Assembly: GCF_001905545.1 (NCBI RefSeq)
Contig: NZ_LIPD01000018.1
Coordinates: 86,901-150,900, forward strand
Source of the DNA: Streptomyces sp. CB02056
GTDB taxonomy: Bacteria > Actinomycetota > Actinomycetes > Streptomycetales > Streptomycetaceae
Direction of reading: 5' to 3'
Length of the DNA stretch: 64,000 bases
Shown here: in pieces, positions 34,597 through 43,700 of the stretch
Position numbering within the stretch: the first letter of the stretch is position 1
Layout of the letters: every line of letters starts with the position of its first letter
Made by a program: the position numbers and the translations under genes
Notes under the pieces: generated by a model
Seen by the model: the letters and a program-made list of their open reading frames with translations, nothing else
What the model was told of the DNA's origin: nothing
Database searches by the model: none

Positions 34597-35649
34597 CTAC
34601 TCCCGACCCGACGGTTCACTCCACTCCTCTTCCAGCGCGCTGCGCACCACCCGGAACGCCAGTCCTTCGGAGTAGCCGCGCCGGGCCAGCATCCCGACCA
34701 GCCGCCGGGTGCGCACCTGGGTGTCCAGCCCCCGGGTGGACCGCAGCTTGCGCTCGACCAGCGCCCTGGCCGCGTCCGTCTCGTCGTCGTGGTCGAGCTG
34801 GGCGACGGCCTGCTCGACCAGGTCGGCGGCGACGCCCTTGGTGCGCAGCTCCTGGGCCAGCGCCCGCCGGGACAGGCCCCGGACGGCGTGCCGGGACTCC
34901 ACCCAGGCCGCGGCGAAGGCCGCGTCGTCGATCAGCCCGACCTCTTCGAGCCGGGTGAGCACCGCGTCGGCGGCCTCCTCCGGGATCTCCCGCTTGCGCA
35001 GGGCGTCGGCGAGCTGCTTGCGGGTCTTGGCGGCGCCGGTCAGCAGCCGCAGGCAGATATCCCGGGCGCGGGTCTCCGGGTCGGCCGACTCCTCGGCCTG
35101 CTTCCGGGAGGTACGGCCGGAGTGCTCCTCCCCGGGCAGCCCGGTGCCGGAGCGGCCCCGGCGCCCGCCGCGACGGGAGGCCGAGGCGGCCACACCCCCG
35201 TGACCGGCCGCCTCGCCGCCGCCGCGGCCGCTCTCCACGGCCGTCGGTGTCGAAGCGGGCCCGGCCGCTTCGGTTTGCTCGGCCTCCAGGGCCGAGCGCC
35301 GCCGCCGGCGGCCGGTGGGCAGCTCGGAGGCGGAGACCAGGCCGAGCGCCTCGACCGGGGTTTCCGCCGGCTCCGGCCCGGGCGCCGCGCCGCGCACCGC
35401 CCGGGTCGGAGCCAGGTCGAACTCCGGCTCGGCGCCGGATGCCCACTGCGCGGTGGACGGACGGCCGCGCCGGGAGCGCGAGGCCCGGGGCTTCGCGGCC
35501 ACCGGCTCGGGCTCCTCCGCGACGGCGGCGAACCAGTCCGGCGGCCCGTGGTCGTCGCCTTCCGCGACCGCGGCGAACCAGTCCGGCGGCCCGTAGTCGT
35601 CGTCCTCCGGGCCCGCCGGGCCGCCGCCCACCGTGTCGTACTGCGTCAA
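34597..35649 (-). CDS. recX: RecA-regulatory protein RecX with long N-terminal extension
   Basis: About 350 residues if translation begins at the TTG 35647-35649, 4 bp after the recA stop. The C-terminal 160 residues are the RecX domain (RDICLRLLTGAAKTRKQLADAL, GLIDDAAFAAAWVESR, RGLSRRALAQELRTKG). The preceding 190 residues are of low complexity and rich in Ala, Glu, Gly, Arg and Pro. They contain the 15-residue repeat with core GPPDWFAAVAE twice. An internal start such as the GTG a few codons later is possible. Translation is probably coupled to recA. Confidence 0.85.
   Translation of the reverse strand: MTQYDTVGGGPAGPEDDDYGPPDWFAAVAEGDDHGPPDWFAAVAEEPEPVAAKPRASRSRRGRPSTAQWASGAEPEFDLAPTRAVRGAAPGPEPAETPVEALGLVSASELPTGRRRRRSALEAEQTEAAGPASTPTAVESGRGGGEAAGHGGVAASASRRGGRRGRSGTGLPGEEHSGRTSRKQAEESADPETRARDICLRLLTGAAKTRKQLADALRKREIPEEAADAVLTRLEEVGLIDDAAFAAAWVESRHAVRGLSRRALAQELRTKGVAADLVEQAVAQLDHDDETDAARALVERKLRSTRGLDTQVRTRRLVGMLARRGYSEGLAFRVVRSALEEEWSEPSGRE
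35526..35595. repeat. 45-bp direct repeat in the recX N-terminus
   Basis: A segment beginning at 35526 recurs 45 bp later at 35571, encoding GPPDWFAAVAE twice. The repeat lies inside the recX N-terminal extension. Confidence 0.8.
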
Positions 35650-35653
35650 CGGC

Positions 35654-36772
<1,119 letters not shown>

Positions 36773-36881
36773 GGCTTTTTCCCTCGGGTTCTGTGCTGTG
36801 CGCTTCATCGTCCTCGACGCTAGCGCGTCCCACTGACAAACGGGCCCGGCCGGGCTCCGCCTGTGGAAAACTCCACGCCGG

Positions 36882-36910
36882 AGAGTACAAAGAACATCTG
36901 TTCGATTCAA
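36882..36910 (-). promoter_or_regulatory. recA promoter
   Basis: On the minus strand, TTGAAT (36905-36910) is followed after 17 bp by TACTCT (36882-36887), fitting a SigA-type promoter. The spacer contains the SOS box, so LexA binding would cover the promoter. Confidence 0.75.
36890..36905 (-). promoter_or_regulatory. SOS box of recA
   Basis: TCGAACAGATGTTCTT on the minus strand: a perfect left half TCGAAC, then four bases, then GTTCTT where the consensus is GTTCGA. Lies inside the recA promoter spacer. Confidence 0.8.
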
Positions 36911-36967
36911 GCGTCGCACGTCCGGGCCCCGCCGCCCCCGGGGACACCCCGGGAGCGGCGCCCCGGG

Positions 36968-38212
36968 TCACTCCCCGCGCCTCGCCCCGTCCCCGCCGAC
37001 CATCCGGCGCAGCCGCCGGGCCGCCTCCCGGCGCAGCTCCCGCCGGGCCCGCCGCTGCTCGCCCCGGTCGATCCGCGGGTCGGTGGCCACCTCGTACCGC
37101 CGTACGTACGTCCCCACGAAGCCCTGGAGCGTCGCCGCCGCCGGGATCGCGATCACCGCGCCGACCGCGCCGAGCAGCGCCGCGCCCGCGATCACCGAGC
37201 CGAAGGCCACCGCCGGGTGCACGTCCACCGTCCGCGCGGTGATCCTCGGCTGCAGCAGGTAGTTCTCGATCTGCTGGTACACCACGACGAAGACCAGCAC
37301 CCAGAGCGCGTCCACCGGCTTCACCGTCAGCGCCACCAGCACCGGCAGCGTCCCGGCCAGGTACGTCCCAAGGGTCGGCACGAACTGCGACATGACGCCG
37401 ACCCAGACCGCCAGCGCCGCCGCGTACGGCAGGCCGAGCAGTTCGAACATCACCCAGTGCCCGGCGGCCGACACCACCGCGAGCAGCGCCCGGGAGTACA
37501 GGTAGCCGCCGGTCTTGGCGAGCGCGATCTCCCAGGCCCGCAGCACCTCGGCCTGCTTGGCGGGCGGCAGCATCGAACAGACCGTCCGGCGCACCCGCGG
37601 GCCCTCGGCGGTGAAGTAGAAGGTGAACAGCCCGACCGTGAAGGCCTTGAAGAGCCCGCCGATCACGGTGGACGAGACGCCCCAGGCGTTGTCGGCGGCC
37701 TGCTGGACGTAGGTCTCGATGGTGCCGGAATCCTTGAGCAACCGATTCTGCAACTCGCCCAGCGAGAGGTCCTGGTGGAAGGTCCGGTTGATCCAGTCGA
37801 TCAGGTTGTCGACCAGGTGCGGCAGGTCCCCCGCGAGCTTCGCCACCTGGTCGACCAGCAGGGTGCCGAGCGCGGCGAGGAAGCCCACCACCGCGATCCC
37901 GACCGCCACGAACACCAGGAAGGTCCCGCCCCCCCGGCGCACCCCCCGCGCGGCCATCCGGTCCACCGCCGGCTCCAGCGCCAGCGACAGGAAGAACGAC
38001 ACCAGCAGCATCACGAACAGGTCGATCAGCTGCCGGAACGCCCAGTCCGCGAGCTGGAAGGCCCCCACCAGCACCAGGAACAGCACCATCGCCCGCGGCA
38101 GCCAGCGCGGCATCCCGCCGCCCCACAGACCCCCACCCGCCGGAGCGCCCTCGGCGTCCCGGTCCGAATTCTTCTGTTCCGCGCTATTTGTCACCCGAAC
38201 AGTCTGTCCCAT
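36968..38212 (-). CDS. AI-2E/TerC-like PerM family membrane protein
   Basis: 414 residues with about seven to eight membrane segments, from PRWLPRAMVLFLVLVGAFQL to VIAIPAAATLQGFVGTYV. The conserved core features of this family are in FVPTLGTYLAGTLPVL and QIENYLLQPRITARTVDVHP. The cytosolic C-terminus is basic. Such proteins export small molecules in other bacteria; the substrate here is unknown. The start ATG at 38212 has a G-rich leader; a GTG seven codons in is possible. It lies upstream of recA on the same strand. Confidence 0.85.
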   Translation of the reverse strand: MGQTVRVTNSAEQKNSDRDAEGAPAGGGLWGGGMPRWLPRAMVLFLVLVGAFQLADWAFRQLIDLFVMLLVSFFLSLALEPAVDRMAARGVRRGGGTFLVFVAVGIAVVGFLAALGTLLVDQVAKLAGDLPHLVDNLIDWINRTFHQDLSLGELQNRLLKDSGTIETYVQQAADNAWGVSSTVIGGLFKAFTVGLFTFYFTAEGPRVRRTVCSMLPPAKQAEVLRAWEIALAKTGGYLYSRALLAVVSAAGHWVMFELLGLPYAAALAVWVGVMSQFVPTLGTYLAGTLPVLVALTVKPVDALWVLVFVVVYQQIENYLLQPRITARTVDVHPAVAFGSVIAGAALLGAVGAVIAIPAAATLQGFVGTYVRRYEVATDPRIDRGEQRRARRELRREAARRLRRMVGGDGARRGE

Positions 38213-38231
38213 GCCCCCGGGGGGCCGGCAG

Positions 38232-38426
38232 TCAGCGCAGCACCCCGGAGACGCCCTGGGTGTCGCAGACCACCCGCCAGACCTCCTTGGCCTCCCAGCC
38301 CGCCTCCAGCGCCTGCCGCACCGTCCGCCCGCCCAGCTCGCTCATCACGTGGTCGGTCGCGAACGACTCCGCGTACCCCTCCCCGAAGTGCGCGTACATC
38401 CGTCGCCAGAACTCCGTCAGCCTCAT
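38232..38426 (-). CDS. DUF3046 protein
   Basis: 64 residues, MRLTEFWRRMYAHFGEGY-type N-terminus, typical of the actinobacterial DUF3046 family commonly found beside recA/recX regions. Function unknown. The ATG at 38424-38426 overlaps the stop of the upstream GNAT gene (ATGA), so the two are coupled. Confidence 0.85.
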   Translation of the reverse strand: MRLTEFWRRMYAHFGEGYAESFATDHVMSELGGRTVRQALEAGWEAKEVWRVVCDTQGVSGVLR

Positions 38427-39013
38427 GCCCCAAGTATCCCGGACCGGGCCCGCCACTCCCCGGCCGTCAGCGCGTACTCGACCTCGCCGTGCTCGCTGCC
38501 CGGGATCATCTCCGGGTAGTCCTCGTGGAACGTGCGGACGTACGACAGCCCGCTCTTCTCCATCACCCGCCGCGAGCCCGCGTTCACCGCCATGGTGTAC
38601 GCCACCACCCGCTCCACCCCCAGCTCCGCGAACCCGAGCCGGACCAGCGCCCGCGCCCCCTCCGTCGCGTAGCCGCGCCCCCACGCGGCCTGCCGCAAGC
38701 GGTACCCGAGCTCGACCTCCCCGCGCTCGCCCTCCCGCGTCGGCCGGAACTCGAACCACCCCAGGAACGCCCCGCCCGCCCGCTCCTCGGCCGCCCACCA
38801 GCCGAGGTCGCCGTAGCGCCGGTAGTGCTCCAGGTAGCGCGGCAGCAGCTCCCCCTCGACCCACTCCCGCGGACTCGGCTTCCCCCCGGTGAGGAAGCGC
38901 ATCACCGCAGGGTCCCCGTCCAGCTCCACGAGCCGGTCCGCGTCCGCCGTCGTGAAGCGCCGCAGCACCAGCCGCTCGGTCGTCAGGAACACGGCCGCAC
39001 CCGAATCACCCAT
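38423..39013 (-). CDS. GNAT N-acetyltransferase (RimJ-like)
   Basis: 196 residues. LTTERLVLRRFTTADADRLVEL near the N-terminus and YRLRQAAWGRGYATEGARALV near residue 115 carry the RimJ/RimL-type GNAT pattern, the latter being the acetyl-CoA loop. AYTMAVNAGSRRVMEKSGL supports the fold. Substrate unknown. I chose the ATG at 39011-39013 (GTGAGGA upstream); the frame runs further upstream to 39178 without family similarity. Coupled to DUF3046. Confidence 0.82.
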   Translation of the reverse strand: MGDSGAAVFLTTERLVLRRFTTADADRLVELDGDPAVMRFLTGGKPSPREWVEGELLPRYLEHYRRYGDLGWWAAEERAGGAFLGWFEFRPTREGERGEVELGYRLRQAAWGRGYATEGARALVRLGFAELGVERVVAYTMAVNAGSRRVMEKSGLSYVRTFHEDYPEMIPGSEHGEVEYALTAGEWRARSGILGA

Positions 39014-39076
39014 GCCCCGATCCTCACCCCCGTCCCACCGCCCCGTCACCTGCTTTTCCCCGCCCCACCACCCGAC

Positions 39077-39102
39077 GGGCGCGCGGGGCGCGGCCCGCGC
39101 CC
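39077..39102 (-). terminator. Possible terminator after the S8 peptidase gene
   Basis: GGGCGCG at 39077-39083 pairs with CGCGCCC at 39096-39102. It lies directly beyond the S8 peptidase stop. No T-run follows. Confidence 0.4.
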
Positions 39103-39105
39103 CCG

Positions 39106-40617
39106 TCACCGGGGCAGCACCAGCAGCCCCGCCCCGAAGTACTGCCGTTCCCCACAGCCCAGGAGCCCCGGGGGGCACCCCGGCGCCGCCGCCCCGGCCA
39201 GCAGCGCGGCCAACCCGTCCGCCCCCAGCTCCGGGTGCAGGGCCGCCGCCACCGCCACCGCCCCGGTCACGTGCGCGGCCGCCATCGAGGTCCCCGCCAG
39301 CGCCGCGTACCGCCCGTCCGGCCAGTCGGAGACGACCGCCCCCTGCGGCCCGCCGTCCGGGTCGCCGCCGGGCGCGGCCAGCGAGACCCGTCCGCGCCCG
39401 TAGTTGGAGTAGGCCGCCGGGTGCCCGTCCCGGTTCACCGCCGTGACGGTGACCACCCCGGGCAGCTCACCGGGCAGCCGTACGCACTCCGTGCCCAGGT
39501 GACGCAGGGGCGCCGGCCCCGAGACCCGGTCGTTGGGGCTCCGCTCGTCGGTCCGCGAGGCGCCGAGGTCCTGCCCGTCGTTGCCCGCCGAGGCGACCAC
39601 CACCGCCCCCGCCCGCCGGGCGTACCCGGCGGCCCGCCCGACGGCCGCGATCAGCGCGGCCTGGTCCGCGTCCCCCGGGCAGTTGTACTTCCACGGGTCG
39701 GCGAAGTAGCTGTTGTTGACCGCCTTGGCCCCGTGGTCGGCGGCCCAGAGCATGCCGCAGACGATGTTCTCCGCGTAGTACTGCCCGAGCGGCCCGAGCA
39801 GCCGGACGGCGGCGATCCGCACCCCGGGCGCCACCCCGGTGACGCCGTGGCCGTCCCGGGTGGCGCCGACGATCCCGGCGACGTGCGTGCCGTGGCCGCT
39901 CTCGACCACCCCGGGGTCGGGCCGCCAGGCGCCGGTGCGGGCGTCGGGCCGGCCGTCCGCGCAGGAGGCGGAGGCCTTCGGGTCGACGGCGGCCCGCAGG
40001 TCCGGGTGGGTGTCGTCGACCCCGGAGTCCAGCACCGCGACCAGCACCCCGCGCAGCGCGTCGGCGCTCGGTGCGGCACCGCCGGAGACCGCCGAGGCGT
40101 CCGCCGCCCCGCGGGCGGCACCGCCGAGCATGGCGAGGTTCCAGGCGCCCGCCTCCCCCGGATCGGGCACCGTGACGGTCTCCCCGTCCATCCGGTCGCC
40201 GCCCGCCCGGCCACCGGTCCCGGCCCCCGCCGTGAAGTCCCCCGCCCCCGTCACCGCCCGCGGCGGCGCGACCACCGGCGCGGTCCTGGTCGCCCCGACG
40301 GCGGCGATCCCGGGCCGGCCCCGCACCCGGTCGGCGAACGGGCCGGTCGCGTACACCAGCACGGCCCCGATCTGCGGGTACTCCTGGACCACCTGCCCGC
40401 CCGCCGCCCGGCTCTCCGCCCCGGCCCGGGCGGCGCCGGCGGCGTCCTCGCCCTCGGCCAGCACCAGGTAGCTGAGGTACGCCCGCCCCGCCCCGGACAC
40501 GGACGGGACGGCGCCGCCCACCACGAGCGCCATCAGCAGCATCGCAAGCAGCGCCCGGGCGGGCCCGCGGACCCGACGGCGTCGGGCGGGCCCGCCCGAC
40601 GGGTGCGCCTGCGCCAT
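39106..40617 (-). CDS. Secreted S8-family serine peptidase (subtilase)
   Basis: 503 residues. Signal peptide: a basic N-terminus, then ARALLAMLLMALVVGGAVPSVSGA. The catalytic triad is complete: D in VAVLDSGVDDTHPDL, H in GHGTHVAGIVG and S in GTSMAAAHVTG. The oxyanion Asn is in VVVASAGNDGQ. A region rich in Ala, Gly and Arg separates the propeptide from the catalytic domain. Cysteine pairs are present (VRLPG area and PGCPPGLLGCG). The C-terminus lacks a membrane anchor. Start ATG at 40617, with GGAGA before it. Substrate unknown. Confidence 0.92.
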   Translation of the reverse strand: MAQAHPSGGPARRRRVRGPARALLAMLLMALVVGGAVPSVSGAGRAYLSYLVLAEGEDAAGAARAGAESRAAGGQVVQEYPQIGAVLVYATGPFADRVRGRPGIAAVGATRTAPVVAPPRAVTGAGDFTAGAGTGGRAGGDRMDGETVTVPDPGEAGAWNLAMLGGAARGAADASAVSGGAAPSADALRGVLVAVLDSGVDDTHPDLRAAVDPKASASCADGRPDARTGAWRPDPGVVESGHGTHVAGIVGATRDGHGVTGVAPGVRIAAVRLLGPLGQYYAENIVCGMLWAADHGAKAVNNSYFADPWKYNCPGDADQAALIAAVGRAAGYARRAGAVVVASAGNDGQDLGASRTDERSPNDRVSGPAPLRHLGTECVRLPGELPGVVTVTAVNRDGHPAAYSNYGRGRVSLAAPGGDPDGGPQGAVVSDWPDGRYAALAGTSMAAAHVTGAVAVAAALHPELGADGLAALLAGAAAPGCPPGLLGCGERQYFGAGLLVLPR

Positions 40618-40776
40618 CGCACGGTCTCCGCTCGTCGGTCCGGTGGGTCACGGGTGGATCAAGCATCCGATTCCTCACCATATGAGCGGATTGTGGTTTC
40701 TGCTCCCCGGCTTGCACCCCTCCTCCGAACCTCCCGCCCGCCCCCGCTTGTCGGTCCCACCCGGCACCATGGGGGC

Positions 40777-43700
40777 ATGGCGCCCCAGCACCCGACCCCG
40801 TCCGCCGACGACCCCCTGGCCGGCTTCGCCCCGGCCACCCGGGCCTGGTTCACCGGTGCCTTCTCCGCCCCCACCGCCGCGCAGGCCGAGGCCTGGCAGG
40901 CCATCCAGCGGGGGACGGACGTCCTGGTGGTCGCCCCCACCGGCTCCGGCAAGACGCTGGCCGCCTTCCTCTCCGCCCTCGACCGGCTCAGCACCACCCC
41001 TCCCCCCGCCGAGCCGAGGCACCGCTGCCGGGTCCTCTACGTCTCACCGCTCAAGGCCCTCGCGGTGGACGTCGAACGGAACCTGCGCGCCCCCCTGGCC
41101 GGCCTGCGCCAGGCCGCCGTCCGACTCGGCCTGCCCGAGCCCGAGGTCCAGGTCGCCATCCGCTCCGGCGACACCCCGGCCGCCGACCGCCGCCGCTTCG
41201 CGACCCATCCGCCGGACATCCTGATCACCACCCCCGAGTCGCTGTTCCTGCTGCTCACCTCCGCCTCCCGGGAGGCCCTGCGCGGCGTGGACACGGTGAT
41301 CCTGGACGAGGTGCACGCGGTCGCCGGCACCAAGCGCGGCGCGCACCTCGCGCTCAGCCTGGAACGGCTGGACGAACTGCTGGACCGCCCGGCCCGCCGG
41401 ATCGGCCTGTCCGCGACGGTCCGCCCGGTCGAGGAGGTGGCCCGCTTCCTGAGCCCGCGGCGCGGCGCCGCCGTGGTCCAACCCGCCGCCGCCAAGGAGT
41501 TCGACCTCTCGGTGGTCGTCCCCGTCCCCGACCTGGACGACCTGCCCGCCGCCCCGGCCACCGGCGGCGCCGCCGGCACCGACCCGCAGCGGCAGGCCTC
41601 GATCTGGCCGCACGTCGAGGAGCGGATCGTCGACCTGGTCGAGGCGCACCGCTCGACCATCGTCTTCGCCAACTCCCGCCGGCTGGCCGAGCGGCTGTGC
41701 AACCGGCTGAACGAGATCGCCTACGAGCGCGCCACCGGCGCCGCCGTCCCCGAGGCGCACGCCCCGGCCGAGCTGATGGGCGGCTCGGGCGCGGCCAAGG
41801 GCGCGCCCCCGGTCATCGCCCGGGCCCACCACGGCTCCGTCTCCAAGGAGCAACGGTCGCTCGTCGAGGAGGAGTTGAAGGCCGGCCGGCTGCCCGCCGT
41901 GGTCGCCACCTCCAGCCTGGAGCTGGGCATCGACATGGGCGCCGTCGAACTGGTCGTCCAGGTCGAGTCCCCGCCCTCGGTCGCCTCCGGCCTGCAGCGG
42001 GTCGGCCGGGCCGGCCACCAGGTCGGCGCCGTCTCCACCGGCGTCTTCTTCCCCAAGTACCGGGGGGACCTCGTCCAGTCCGCCGTGGTCACCGAGCGGA
42101 TGCGGGCCGGCCGGATCGAGGCGCTGCGCATCCCGCGCAACCCGCTGGACGTGCTCGCCCAGCAGCTGGTCGCGATGACGGCCCTGGACACCTGGCCGGT
42201 GGACGACCTGCTCGCCGTGGTCCGCCGCGCCGCGCCCTTCGCGACCCTCCCGCAGTCCGCCTTCGACGCCGTGCTCGACATGCTGGCCGGCCGCTACCCC
42301 TCGGACGCCTTCGCCGAGCTGCGCCCCCGCCTGGTGTGGGACCGGGTGGCCGGCACCGTGACCGGCCGCCCCGGCGCCCAGCGACTGGCCGTCACCTCCG
42401 GCGGCACCATCCCCGACCGCGGCCTGTTCGGCGTCTTCATCGCGGGCTCGGACCCCGAGAAGAAGGGTGGTGGTGGGCGACGGGTGGGCGAGCTCGACGA
42501 GGAGATGGTCTACGAGTCCCGCGTCGGCGACGTGTTCACCCTCGGCACCACCTCCTGGCGGATCGAGGAGATCACCCACGACAAGGTGCTGGTCACCCCC
42601 GCCCCCGGCGTCCCCGGCCGGCTCCCGTTCTGGAAGGGCGACACGCTCGGCCGCCCGCTCGAACTCGGCCGAGCCCTCGGCGCCTTCACCCGCGAACTGG
42701 GCGCCCTGCCACCCGAGGCCGCCACCGAGCGCCTCAAGCGGGCCGGCCTGGACGACTGGGCGGCCGCCAACCTGCTGGACTACCTGGCCGAGCAGCGCGC
42801 CGCCTGCGGCCACCTCCCCGACGACCGCACCATCGTGGTCGAACGCTTCCGGGACGAGCTCGGCGACTGGCGGATCGTCGTCCACTCCCCCTTCGGCGCC
42901 CAGGTCCACGCCCCCTGGGCGCTCGCCCTCGGCGCCCGGCTGCGCGAGCAGCACGGCCTGGACCCGCAGGTCATGCACGCCGACGACGGCATCGTGCTGC
43001 GCCTGCCCGACGCCGACCTGCTGAGCCTCGACTTCGACTTCAGCAGCCCCTCGGCCCGGTCCGGCCAGGACGAGGCCCCGGTCGGCGCCGACGCCACCCT
43101 GTTCGACCCCGGCGAGATCGAGCAGCTGGTCACCGACCAGGTCGGCGGCTCCGCCCTGTTCGCCTCCCGCTTCCGGGAGTGCGCCGGCCGCGCCCTGCTG
43201 CTCCCCCGCCGCAGCCCAGGCCGCCGCACCCCGCTCTGGCAGCAGCGCCAGCGCGCCGCCCAACTGCTCGAAGTCGCCTCCGAGTACGGCTCGTTCCCGA
43301 TCGTCCTGGAGGCCGTCCGGGAGTGCCTGCAGGACGTCTTCGACGTCCCCGGCCTGGTCGAGCTGATGGGCGATCTGGAGTCCCGCGCCGTCCGCCTGGT
43401 CGAGGTCACCACCCCCGAGCCCTCGCCCTTCGCCCGCTCGCTGCTGTTCGGCTACGTCGCCCAGTTCCTCTACGAGGGCGACTCCCCGCTCGCCGAGCGC
43501 CGCGCCGCCGCCCTCTCGCTCGACTCCCGGCTGCTGTCCGAACTCCTCGGCCAGGCCGAGCTGAGCGAACTGCTCGACCCGCGGGTGCTCGCCGAACTGG
43601 AGGCCGAGCTCCAACGCCTCACCCCCGAGCGCCGGATCAAGGACGCCGAGGGCGTCGCCGACGCCCTGCGCCTGCTCGGCCCGCTCTCCGAGGCCGAGTT

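Noticed and set aside
39235..40776. Apparent N-terminal extension of the Lhr gene
   Set aside because: Runs antisense through the subtilase gene with all three triad motifs; Lhr similarity begins only at 40777.
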